Assembly: GCA_030679805.1 (NCBI GenBank)
Contig: JAUXST010000185.1
Coordinates: forward strand, 1 to 6,116
Direction: 5' to 3'
From: Reyranella sp.
GTDB taxonomy: Bacteria > Pseudomonadota > Alphaproteobacteria > Reyranellales > Reyranellaceae
Length of the DNA: 6,116 nt
Position numbers and translations under genes: made by a program. The notes under the pieces were generated by a model, which was given only the letters and a program-made list of their open reading frames with translations, searched no databases and was not told the DNA's origin. Each line of letters opens with the position of its first letter. The stretch's first letter is position 1. Positions 1 through 5,215 of the stretch are shown in pieces.

Positions 1-1
1 G

Positions 2-85
2 CGACCCGCGGGCGTGCCGCGGGAGGTCGTGCCGAAAATGGAAAAGGCCGGCGCAGTCCACGCGTCAGCCTATCGAAATTCATAG
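2..85 (+). CDS. Possible C-terminal tail of an upstream gene (partial)
   Basis: An open frame enters from the left edge and stops at TAG 83-85, giving about 27 residues that end in AYRNS. Ten of its first eleven codons end in G or C, as expected for coding sequence in this GC-rich genome. No family can be recognised from so short a piece. A competing reading is a leftward gene on the other strand starting at ATG 83-81, which has a good AGGA ribosome site about seven bases ahead of it and stays open to the edge (MNFDRLTRGL...). Its third-position GC is lower, so the + strand tail is slightly preferred. Neither can be settled from this window. Confidence 0.3.
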   Translation, partial: RPAGVPREVVPKMEKAGAVHASAYRNS

Positions 86-171
86 CATTTTCCTGCTGAA
101 TCTGCAATTTTAATTTCTGCCATTCCGCCCCGGTGGCGCCCGGCGCCTTTTGCCGTACTGTCCGCCCCGTC

Positions 172-846
172 ATGCGAACCAAGGCCTTTCTGACCGTCGC
201 GGCCCTCCTGCTCGGAGTCATGGCGATCGCCTTCGCCTGGCACTTCACGGGCCTCGCCGAAATCGTCACCGCCGACCGGATACGGCGCGTCCTGGCCGGG
301 GCCAGGGGCGACCCCTGGGCGCCGGCCCTGGTCCTGGCGGCGTATCTGATCGCCGGGGTCGTGGCATTCCCGGTCAACATCCTCATCCTCGCCACGGCGG
401 CGGTCTTCGGGCCCTGGCTCGGTTTCGCCTATTCGGCGCTGGGCGTCTTCACCAGCGCGTTCCTCGTCTACTTCGTCGGTGCCTATCTCGGAAAGGCGAC
501 CGTGGAACGTCTCTTCGGACCGAAACTTCGCCGCATTCTCGAAGGGGCCAGGAAGCGCGGCGTCCTGGTCGTCGTCGCCTTCAGGGTGGTGCCGGTGGCG
601 CCCGGCACCGTGGTCAATCTGGCATTGGGCGCCAGCGGCATCCGGCTCGCCGACTTCGCTATCGGTTCGGTCGTCGGCATGACGCCGGGCCTGCTGCTCG
701 TCTCCATCATGGGCGACCGCCTCGTTGCCCTCATCACCGAGCCAACCCTTGGCGAGGTCGGCGTGCTGGTGCTGTGCGTCGCCGCCTACCTCGCCCTGGT
801 GTTCGTCGCCCAGGTCCTTCTGTCTCGCCGTCGCCGGCAACGGTGA
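172..846 (+). CDS. VTT-domain (TVP38/TMEM64, DedA-like) inner-membrane protein
   Basis: This is a 224-residue polytopic membrane protein of the SNARE-associated/VTT family. Eukaryotic members of the wider family are lipid scramblases, and bacterial relatives are linked to lipid-carrier recycling and membrane homeostasis; the substrate here is unknown. Hydrophobic stretches lie at about residues 6-22, 50-79 (re-entrant type), 84-106, 130-152, 160-182 and 196-217. The family core is clear: FGPWLG at 79-84, then F137-R138-V-V-P141-V-A-P144 with N149 and G153, then G169-M-T-P172-G. The C-terminus is basic (SRRRRRQR). The ATG at 172 is chosen because it gives a short basic MRTK segment directly before the first membrane helix; a GTG at 133 would add 13 residues. 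Neither start has a clear ribosome site. The CcdA-like gene follows after 11 bases, probably co-transcribed. The family is very likely, the function open. Confidence 0.88.
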   Translation: MRTKAFLTVAALLLGVMAIAFAWHFTGLAEIVTADRIRRVLAGARGDPWAPALVLAAYLIAGVVAFPVNILILATAAVFGPWLGFAYSALGVFTSAFLVYFVGAYLGKATVERLFGPKLRRILEGARKRGVLVVVAFRVVPVAPGTVVNLALGASGIRLADFAIGSVVGMTPGLLLVSIMGDRLVALITEPTLGEVGVLVLCVAAYLALVFVAQVLLSRRRRQR

Positions 847-850
847 GGAG
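845..850 (+). promoter_or_regulatory. Ribosome binding site of the CcdA-like gene
   Basis: GAGGAG lies seven bases before the ATG at 858 and overlaps the TGA of the VTT gene (844-846). It fixes the start of the antitoxin-like gene and implies translation from a shared transcript. Confidence 0.7.
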
Positions 851-857
851 ACTGGCA

Positions 858-1130
858 ATGCGGCGACTCCCCTTCGATCCGGCGGCCCGGAAACGCACGG
901 TCCGCCTCACCCTGAACGGCGACTTCTACGCCAGGGCGAAAGCCCAGGGCATCGACGCGTCGCAGGTGGCCGAAGCGGCCTTGGCCGAGGCGCTGGCCGC
1001 ACGCCTGACGGAGCAGGTTCGGGCCGAGATCGGCCAGGACCTCGCGGCCTACAACGCCTACGTCGACAAGCACGGCTCTCCGGCCGAGATGCTGCGGGAC
1101 CATCTCGCCGATCGCGACGACCCGGCCTGA
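858..1130 (+). CDS. Orphan CcdA-family antitoxin-like protein
   Basis: The 90-residue protein has the two-part layout of CcdA-type antitoxins. The N-terminal half (RKRTVRLTLN, 11-20, then the helix around ARAKAQGIDASQVAEAALAE) resembles a ribbon-helix-helix DNA-binding domain. The C-terminal half carries the CcdB-binding signature, AAYNAYVDKHGSPAEML at 63-79. In classical modules CcdA neutralises the gyrase poison CcdB and represses its own promoter. Start choice is firm: GAGGAG at 845-850 lies seven bases before the ATG and overlaps the stop of the preceding membrane-protein gene. No CcdB-like frame follows: only 116 bases separate it from the convergent GH25 gene. It may be a solitary antitoxin or regulator, or it may partner a toxin elsewhere. 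Longer frames reading through this region from further upstream are not needed, because this ATG has its own ribosome site. Confidence 0.82.
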   Translation: MRRLPFDPAARKRTVRLTLNGDFYARAKAQGIDASQVAEAALAEALAARLTEQVRAEIGQDLAAYNAYVDKHGSPAEMLRDHLADRDDPA

Positions 1131-1246
1131 CAGCGCAGCTCGAGGTCTTCACCAATCCGTTTGCCCGCGCTCATGGGACTCACGCGTCTGATTTCAACCA
1201 TTAGGGGACCGGAGCCCGTCGAGACGGCTTCGGGTCACGCAAGAAC
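1131..1246. other. Intergenic gap between convergent genes
   Basis: This 116-base gap separates the stops of the CcdA-like and GH25 genes. Around 1210-1232 there is an imperfect hairpin (AGCCCGTC facing GACGGCT with one bulged C), but no run of T follows on either strand, so a factor-independent terminator is not called. No CcdB toxin frame is present. Confidence 0.4.
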
Positions 1247-2059
1247 TCAGCCGGCCGCGCTCCACAACCGCTGGAGCGCGGCCGCGTCGCCGTTGAACAG
1301 GTTGCGATCGCAGTGGCTGACGCCGCGCACGATGCTGGTCTGGCCGTAGGCGGGGCGGCCCGCGCTCTCGTCGCCGGCATACTGCCAGAGCCGCCAGCCC
1401 TTCGCCTCCCAGGCAAATGGTATCTCGGGCGAGTCGTGGTAGTCGGCGACCCACAGGCCGCAGCGCGCGAGGATCGAGTCGGGCGTGATCCGGGCGCCGA
1501 GACTGCGGCCGGAGTTCGGCAGCGGATCGCCATTGGCCCAGGTCGGATGCACGTAGACCACCGGCAGCCGGCCCGTCGCGTCGGCCACCGCCTTCACGAA
1601 TTCCTCGGCCTGGTCGAGCCGCATGGAGTTCCGCGGATTGGGCTCATTGAGCTCGAGGTCGAGGGCCAGGAGGGTCCTGGGGCCGGGCCGCGACTCGGAC
1701 AGGAAGAACGCCGCCTGCTTCGCGCCCGAGGATTGCCCCGTGCCGAAGTGATAGGTGCCCCACAGCAACCCCGCCGCCTCGGCCTGCGGGCGTCTCGCCG
1801 CGCACGCCGCGTCGACATAGTCGCCGCCTTCGGTCGCCTTATGGATGACGCCGAGGATGTTGCTCTGGCGCACCAGCCGGAAGTTGGAGACGGTGACGCT
1901 TCGACTGAGGTCGATCACCGCGTCCAGTCCCAGCGAGGCGCGATCCGGCGGCGGCGGCGCGATCGGATAGGGATGGGGCGCCATCGACGCCTGCTGGGAG
2001 CTGCATCCTGCCGCCGATGAAGCGGCGAGGCCTGAGAGAACGTTCCTGCGAGAGATCAT
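1247..2059 (-). CDS. GH25 (lysozyme-like) secreted lipoprotein
   Basis: This 270-residue protein matches glycoside hydrolase family 25, whose members cleave the N-acetylmuramyl-N-acetylglucosamine bond in peptidoglycan. The family landmarks occur in order: an early Asp in VID50LS, TYHFG at 102-106, the acidic pair in ALD134LE136, WVADYH at 203-208, LWQYAGDE at 224-231, and CDRNLFNG at 250-257. D50, D134, E136 and D206 are the likely catalytic set (inferred from the family pattern). The N-terminus MISRRNVLSGLAASSAAGC has an S-R-R-x-V-L twin-arginine-like motif and ends in AAG-Cys19, a weak lipobox. A proline-rich linker (PYPIAPPPP, 30-38) follows, so export by Tat and lipid anchoring are likely. 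No strong ribosome site precedes the ATG. It is separated by 155 bases from the low-GC operon upstream. Whether it is a housekeeping or effector lysozyme cannot be told. Confidence 0.85.
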   Translation of the reverse strand: MISRRNVLSGLAASSAAGCSSQQASMAPHPYPIAPPPPDRASLGLDAVIDLSRSVTVSNFRLVRQSNILGVIHKATEGGDYVDAACAARRPQAEAAGLLWGTYHFGTGQSSGAKQAAFFLSESRPGPRTLLALDLELNEPNPRNSMRLDQAEEFVKAVADATGRLPVVYVHPTWANGDPLPNSGRSLGARITPDSILARCGLWVADYHDSPEIPFAWEAKGWRLWQYAGDESAGRPAYGQTSIVRGVSHCDRNLFNGDAAALQRLWSAAG

Positions 2060-2214
2060 GCCGCGAGAGTACGACGTTCAGCGCGCGCGGCAAGTCGGGT
2101 TGCCTCGGGAGTATCGCGGTTTGTCGCGGATTGTCATCGAGGACGGTCAGCCCATCCGGGATTCCGCTATTGGCCGTAGACCAGCCAGCCGTGATATTGG
2201 TTGGTGGAGAATCC
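2060..2214. other. Intergenic spacer; left edge of the low-GC segment
   Basis: This 155-base gap separates the end of the 160-residue gene from the start of the GH25 gene. It should contain the GH25 promoter and any terminator of the ATPase operon, but I see no convincing -35/-10 pair, no stem followed by T-run, and no tRNA fragment or direct repeat that would mark an insertion boundary. Confidence 0.4.
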
Positions 2215-2697
2215 TCAAGCACCAAACAGAATGCCACACGCTGCGTTCCGCATTCGAGCAAGTTCGCCTTGATTATGCTCAAGGAGGTTGTGAGCCCACA
2301 TTTCTTGGGTTCCGTTGCGGCAATCCTCCGCCATCGCTTTGCCAATGGTCTCGTAAGTGCCAAGGCGTGCTCGTTTTAGATCCTCCGGTTCACTCCGCGC
2401 GCCAAAGATAAAAACTCGGTTTGCCAAATCCTGAGGAATTACCGCTTTCATCTCCTGTAGTCGTTGGATGTAGCCGTCGAAGTCGATCAACAAGACCATA
2501 TATCGGCCCGGATATTTCCGCATACTATCGACATGATCGGACGCAAAGCGGTCACGGACCCTAGCCCAACCGCCGACTTCTCTTAGCACTTGGATTTGGG
2601 CGGTGGCGATATTCAAGACAAAGCCATTCGCCAGTTGACGATTCGCGTCGTCTTCAGGAAGGACTAAGATATGCGCCAGTTCCCGGTTGACGCTCAT
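2215..2697 (-). CDS. Small TOPRIM-like protein partnered with an AAA ATPase
   Basis: I do not recognise this 160-residue protein as a named family. It has features expected of a compact TOPRIM-type fold: a hydrophobic strand ending in an acidic turn (HILVLPE15DDAN), then a second strand ending in D-x-D (YMVLLID72FD74G), then a third strand (RVFIFGARSEPEDLKR, 94-109). In TOPRIM nucleases the Glu and the Asp pair bind the metal ions. The C-terminal part (GTYETIGKAMAEDC, W134, H136, LLEHNQGEL) is helical-looking with many polar residues. There is no signal peptide or membrane segment, so it is cytoplasmic. Its ATG overlaps the TGA of the upstream ATPase in an ATGA arrangement, so it is translationally coupled and probably acts with it. 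OLD, Gabija and PARIS systems also combine an ABC-type ATPase with a TOPRIM module. By analogy (inference) this could be the nuclease effector of a defence pair. The gene is certain, the fold assignment moderate. Confidence 0.75.
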   Translation of the reverse strand: MSVNRELAHILVLPEDDANRQLANGFVLNIATAQIQVLREVGGWARVRDRFASDHVDSMRKYPGRYMVLLIDFDGYIQRLQEMKAVIPQDLANRVFIFGARSEPEDLKRARLGTYETIGKAMAEDCRNGTQEMWAHNLLEHNQGELARMRNAACGILFGA

Positions 2698-3830
2698 GCT
2701 CCCACATCGCCGCGAACAAGAGCGTCAACAAAGTCACCCTTTAATTCCCCGCTATCTCGAATTCCGATGAGCGACCTCGCAATTGTCGGCTCAAGATGGC
2801 TATTCCTATAAAGAACTAACGTATTCTCGTCGGAGAAGCGTCGGATTGCCTCTTCATTATGTGAAGTCGTAACAAGTTGCCCTCTCTCCTGGAAGGCTCT
2901 GCGAAGAGCCATTATGGACAGGCCAACTTCCGACGGCGCGAGATAGTTGTCAGGTTCATCCCAGAAACAAAGCAGTGGGCCGTACACACTATTCGCAGCA
3001 ATTACCAAGGCGAATATCATGAAACATTTTTCGCCATCCGATAGGTCGTCAAAAGGAAATGTCGTGCTTCCCAGTTGGTTGGAAAATTGGAGACGTAGGG
3101 TTCGCAATTCTTTTCCGGCCACTGGATTCGTAATGTCCTGCAGGTCCGGCATCACTTGCCTGAGATAGGCATCGATCTTTGAATAGGCGGCCGGTGCAGA
3201 CGAGAGGAGGCCGGAGAACCATTCTCCAATATTGGTCACTTGAATATTTGGCTGGAGAGTATCTTGATCCGATTCGCCTCGAATTAGGCTCGGCATTGGA
3301 CGCAATATAAGTATGCTGGCGAGCCACTTCTTAAAAATGAAAAGTGGATCACTCTCTGATTGATGCTGGACAATCGGCAAAGCCACCAAGTGCCAATCGA
3401 TACGAAAGCTCGCTTCTTTTTCTTGAGCTACTCTTGCGAGGCTGACCTGCGCGAGTTCGCGAGTGTACACAGGGTTGCCATCGGCACTGAGATTTTCTTC
3501 AAGTACGCGTAGCTCTCTGAAGCCGTTCGGGTATTCAAAGGCGACGGCGTATTTGTAGATTCTAGCTTCCAGCTCCACTTCGATTTCAAAGCGCATCGGC
3601 ACATCAGTGCGACCCCGAGTGAGGTCTTTCGGTCGCACAAGATCACCAACGCGGTTTGCCCCGCGCGCAATTCTTTGCAGAATCTCCAAAGCCAATCCGA
3701 CGGTGGTCTTTCCTGCGCCGTTCTTTCCAACCAAAAGCACAGACGATAGTCCCGAGATCGGCAGCTCGAAATTTTCCAAGCACCGGAAGTTGTGAACGTA
3801 GAGCCTGCGTATCATAGAAGAATGATACAT
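2694..3830 (-). CDS. ABC/RecF-like AAA family ATPase (AAA_21/OLD-type)
   Basis: This is a 378-residue cytoplasmic ATPase of the ABC/SMC/RecF-like class. It opens with IRRLYVHNFRCLENFELPI, the usual N-terminal strand pair, followed by Walker A (GKNGAGKTT, 35-43). The ABC signature is LSDGEK at 263-268. Walker B is LLCFWDEPDNYL at 286-297, with catalytic E292. The switch His is H324 in TTSHN. All ATPase residues are intact. The insert between Walker A and the signature (about 60-255) is short, too short for a long Rad50-type coiled coil, and the chain ends soon after the H-switch without a fused TOPRIM or HNH domain. The ATG at 3830 is preferred because AGGGATGAG lies ahead of it; an internal ATG at 3815 has no ribosome site. 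It overlaps the 160-residue gene downstream by four bases. Low GC relative to the flanks suggests transfer. A role as sensor/ATPase of an anti-phage pair is inferred from this architecture. Confidence 0.88.
   Translation of the reverse strand: MYHSSMIRRLYVHNFRCLENFELPISGLSSVLLVGKNGAGKTTVGLALEILQRIARGANRVGDLVRPKDLTRGRTDVPMRFEIEVELEARIYKYAVAFEYPNGFRELRVLEENLSADGNPVYTRELAQVSLARVAQEKEASFRIDWHLVALPIVQHQSESDPLFIFKKWLASILILRPMPSLIRGESDQDTLQPNIQVTNIGEWFSGLLSSAPAAYSKIDAYLRQVMPDLQDITNPVAGKELRTLRLQFSNQLGSTTFPFDDLSDGEKCFMIFALVIAANSVYGPLLCFWDEPDNYLAPSEVGLSIMALRRAFQERGQLVTTSHNEEAIRRFSDENTLVLYRNSHLEPTIARSLIGIRDSGELKGDFVDALVRGDVGA
3809..3828 (-). repeat. Perfect 7-bp inverted repeat over the ATPase start
   Basis: GTATCAT at 3809-3815 and ATGATAC at 3822-3828 are exact reverse complements separated by six bases. 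In the mRNA the stem takes in the G of the start codon and codons 2 to 7, and the alternative ATG at 3815 lies in the other arm. It could be an RNA hairpin that dampens initiation or a DNA operator. It is AU-rich and short, so chance is also possible. Confidence 0.35.
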
Positions 3831-4036
3831 GTTGCAAGCTCATCCCTGAACAAGAATTTCTTCGGAACCTCATCCATGATCCGTGGCTGCCGGCCGTTGA
3901 ATCGTGGTGGGTAGGCAGAGGTGGCCCGGAGCATATGCAGGGCATAGCCAATTAATGTTCTGATGTCTGGCCAGTCGTAAGCCGGCATTTGTTTCACAGC
4001 ATTGCCGAAAGTCCCATCTGTTGACTCTGGCAAGCC
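3831..4036. other. Leader region upstream of the ATPase operon
   Basis: These 206 bases must hold the promoter of the ATPase operon, unless it is transcribed from further upstream. I find no well-spaced -35/-10 pair. On the - strand a short frame (ATG 3988 to stop 3812, 58 residues, MPAYDWPDIRTLIGYALHML...) overlaps the ATPase start by 19 bases. It has no clear ribosome site or known motif, so it is not called as a gene. The same frame also lies directly after the stop of the poxB fragment. Confidence 0.4.
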
Positions 4037-4187
4037 TCAAATCCGCAGGTTCGTCCGCGTGAGATCGATCAGCTCGGCGGCGTAGCTGCCCATCACCGCC
4101 TTCAGCGTGAAGGCGCCGAAATGGAAGATCCGGTCGAGCGTCGCCTTGGGCGGCAGCCAGTTCCTGGCGCGCGCTCACCACGTCGAT
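4037..4187 (-). pseudogene. poxB: 3' remnant of a second poxB copy
   Basis: This stretch matches the last ~51 codons of the intact poxB gene at 5216-5368 with roughly 23 substitutions and a two-base deletion (hand alignment, about 84% identity). The C-terminal peptide is readable in one frame: PPKATLDRIF, then HFGAFTLKAVMGSYAAELID and LTRTNLRI, then TGA at 4037-4039. The upstream part, IDVVSARQEL, is in another frame because two bases are missing near 4155-4157. The rest of the enzyme (cofactor domains) is absent; an unrelated gene lies where it should be. Most differences are silent or conservative, so this copy diverged while functional, and then broke. It ends in the same membrane-binding-type tail as PoxB. 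It cannot make an active enzyme. Confidence 0.85.
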
Positions 4188-4228
4188 CGGTGCTTCGAGG
4201 GTTGCCCGATCGAAGGCCGGCGCCCGTA

Positions 4229-5008
4229 TCAACGCACATATTTTTGCGTGAGCTTGAATTGCCCCTGGAAAAACGCCGAATGCAGTCCGCCGACGGGCGG
4301 TCTGGCGGCGATGTGTTGGGTGACTTGGGTATTTTCTGAACTGTTCCCGGCCACCATCAGCATAACACGATTGACCGGAATGGTTTTCAGCGTCTCCCGT
4401 TTCAACAGGTCATCGAGAATGGTTTCCGGCTCGCCCTCGGGGACGGCAATCCAGTATCTCAATGCCTTGAGCATGCTCTGCGTTTCGGGATCATACGCCG
4501 TGTAATCGCCGGCAAGGTAGTGCGTTCCCAGGGTTTCGATCCTGGCGATGCAGATCGGTTCTCCCGCGCCTTCCGGATCTTCCGCGCTATGGTCGGTGTG
4601 CAGGCCGTGCGGCTGGGGAACCGTATATTTGCCGTACGAATAATGCCCTTTGCGGTAGCGCGCCGAGGGAACGAGCACGCTCATCATTGCGTCGACATCG
4701 TCGCAATAGAGGCGCGCATAGTTCGCCATCGTGTCGGAAGTGCCGCTGGCGGATTTTTCTGCAAGCCAACTGTCGTCGACGGCTACCGTTTCGACAGCGT
4801 CGAACTGCTTTGCGTGTTCATGGATCGCTTTGCTCGCAGCCTCGCGGAAGCGCGCGATTGGCAGGGGCAAGTGCGAATGCGCTTCGCGATCGTTGAAATT
4901 TTCATGCAGGCGTTCGATGAGGGGCCATTGCTTGGAAGAGAACGGCAACGGCTCCAATATCTTCAGTCGGGGCTGCAGGGTTGCCCATATCTGATGAAGA
5001 GATGTCAT
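4229..5008 (-). CDS. Uncharacterised protein, possible 2OG-Fe(II) oxygenase-like fold
   Basis: This 259-residue protein is not recognised. It has no signal peptide or membrane segment. The middle contains PQPHGLH137TD139HS, an H-x-D placed after a Tyr/Lys-rich segment (YRKGHYSYGKYTV). ARIETLGTHYLAGDYTAYD (155-173) follows, then a hydrophobic strand (NRVMLMVAGN), and finally TQH232IAARPPVGGLH243SAFFQG. This order (HxD, then a late His, then a G-L-x-S-x-F strand) resembles cupin-fold 2-oxoglutarate/Fe(II) dioxygenases, where the late His completes the iron site and an Arg about ten residues on binds 2-oxoglutarate. Here that position is His243, so oxoglutarate binding is doubtful. The ATG at 5008 is chosen because GGGTGA lies eight bases ahead. 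An open extension back to 5116 only reads through a palindromic repeat. It lies between poxB and the poxB remnant, same strand. GC is intermediate (36 of 60 in 4801-4860). The gene is likely real; the fold is a suggestion. Confidence 0.72.
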   Translation of the reverse strand: MTSLHQIWATLQPRLKILEPLPFSSKQWPLIERLHENFNDREAHSHLPLPIARFREAASKAIHEHAKQFDAVETVAVDDSWLAEKSASGTSDTMANYARLYCDDVDAMMSVLVPSARYRKGHYSYGKYTVPQPHGLHTDHSAEDPEGAGEPICIARIETLGTHYLAGDYTAYDPETQSMLKALRYWIAVPEGEPETILDDLLKRETLKTIPVNRVMLMVAGNSSENTQVTQHIAARPPVGGLHSAFFQGQFKLTQKYVR

Positions 5009-5063
5009 GATCTTTTCACCCAGTGATGCCAACTCGCGGAGGTTCCGACTCTTCTGCCGCCGT

Positions 5064-5168
5064 CCCAAAGGTCCCTCGTTACGCTCGGGATGACAACTTT
5101 GTCGGGGTTGGCGCAATGCGTCAGTTCAAGAAATATTGTCATCCCGAGCGTAGCGAGGGACCTTTGGG
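5064..5168. repeat. Long inverted repeat of the 'CHPER(N/S)EG' type (REP/MITE-like)
   Basis: Two 33-base arms, 5064-5096 and 5136-5168, are reverse complements with one mismatch (an A/G difference that still allows a G-U pair in RNA). They are separated by a 39-base loop. The core is TCATCCCGAGCG followed by AGCGAGGGACC. Read in one frame it gives the CHPERNEGPLG or CHPERSEGPLG peptide that often appears as a spurious N-terminus in genomes carrying this repeat family (recollection, not checked). It sits between poxB and the 259-residue gene, both leftward, and could act as an mRNA-stabilising or attenuating stem. There is no T-run, so it is not a typical intrinsic terminator. The element is probably a dispersed, transposase-mobilised palindromic unit. 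Confidence 0.8.
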
Positions 5169-5215
5169 GGCGTCGCTGAGAAGCACGATAGATGGCCAGG
5201 TCGGCAGCAGCCCTC

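Noticed and set aside
70..858. A 262-codon open frame on the - strand opposite the VTT gene
   Set aside because: It is rich in Asp, Glu, Gly, Arg and His with no domain pattern. It is the usual antisense shadow of a GC-rich membrane-protein gene, whose + strand product has clear VTT motifs.
1313..2020. A 235-codon + strand frame opposite the GH25 gene
   Set aside because: It has an Arg/Gly/Ala-rich low-complexity product, while the - strand frame carries ordered GH25 motifs and a signal peptide.
4234..4249. Small stem ACGCA/TGCGT with T-run near the end of the 259-residue gene
   Set aside because: The stem is only five base pairs and overlaps the last codons. It is too weak to call a terminator.
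4520..5026. A 168-codon + strand frame opposite the 259-residue gene
   Set aside because: It has no recognisable motif. The - strand frame is longer, has a ribosome site, and reads as a normal globular protein.
5009..5116. N-terminal extension of the 259-residue protein back to 5116
   Set aside because: The extra 36 residues read through an arm of the palindromic repeat (CHPERNEGPLG), a common annotation artefact, and the ATG at 5008 has its own ribosome site.
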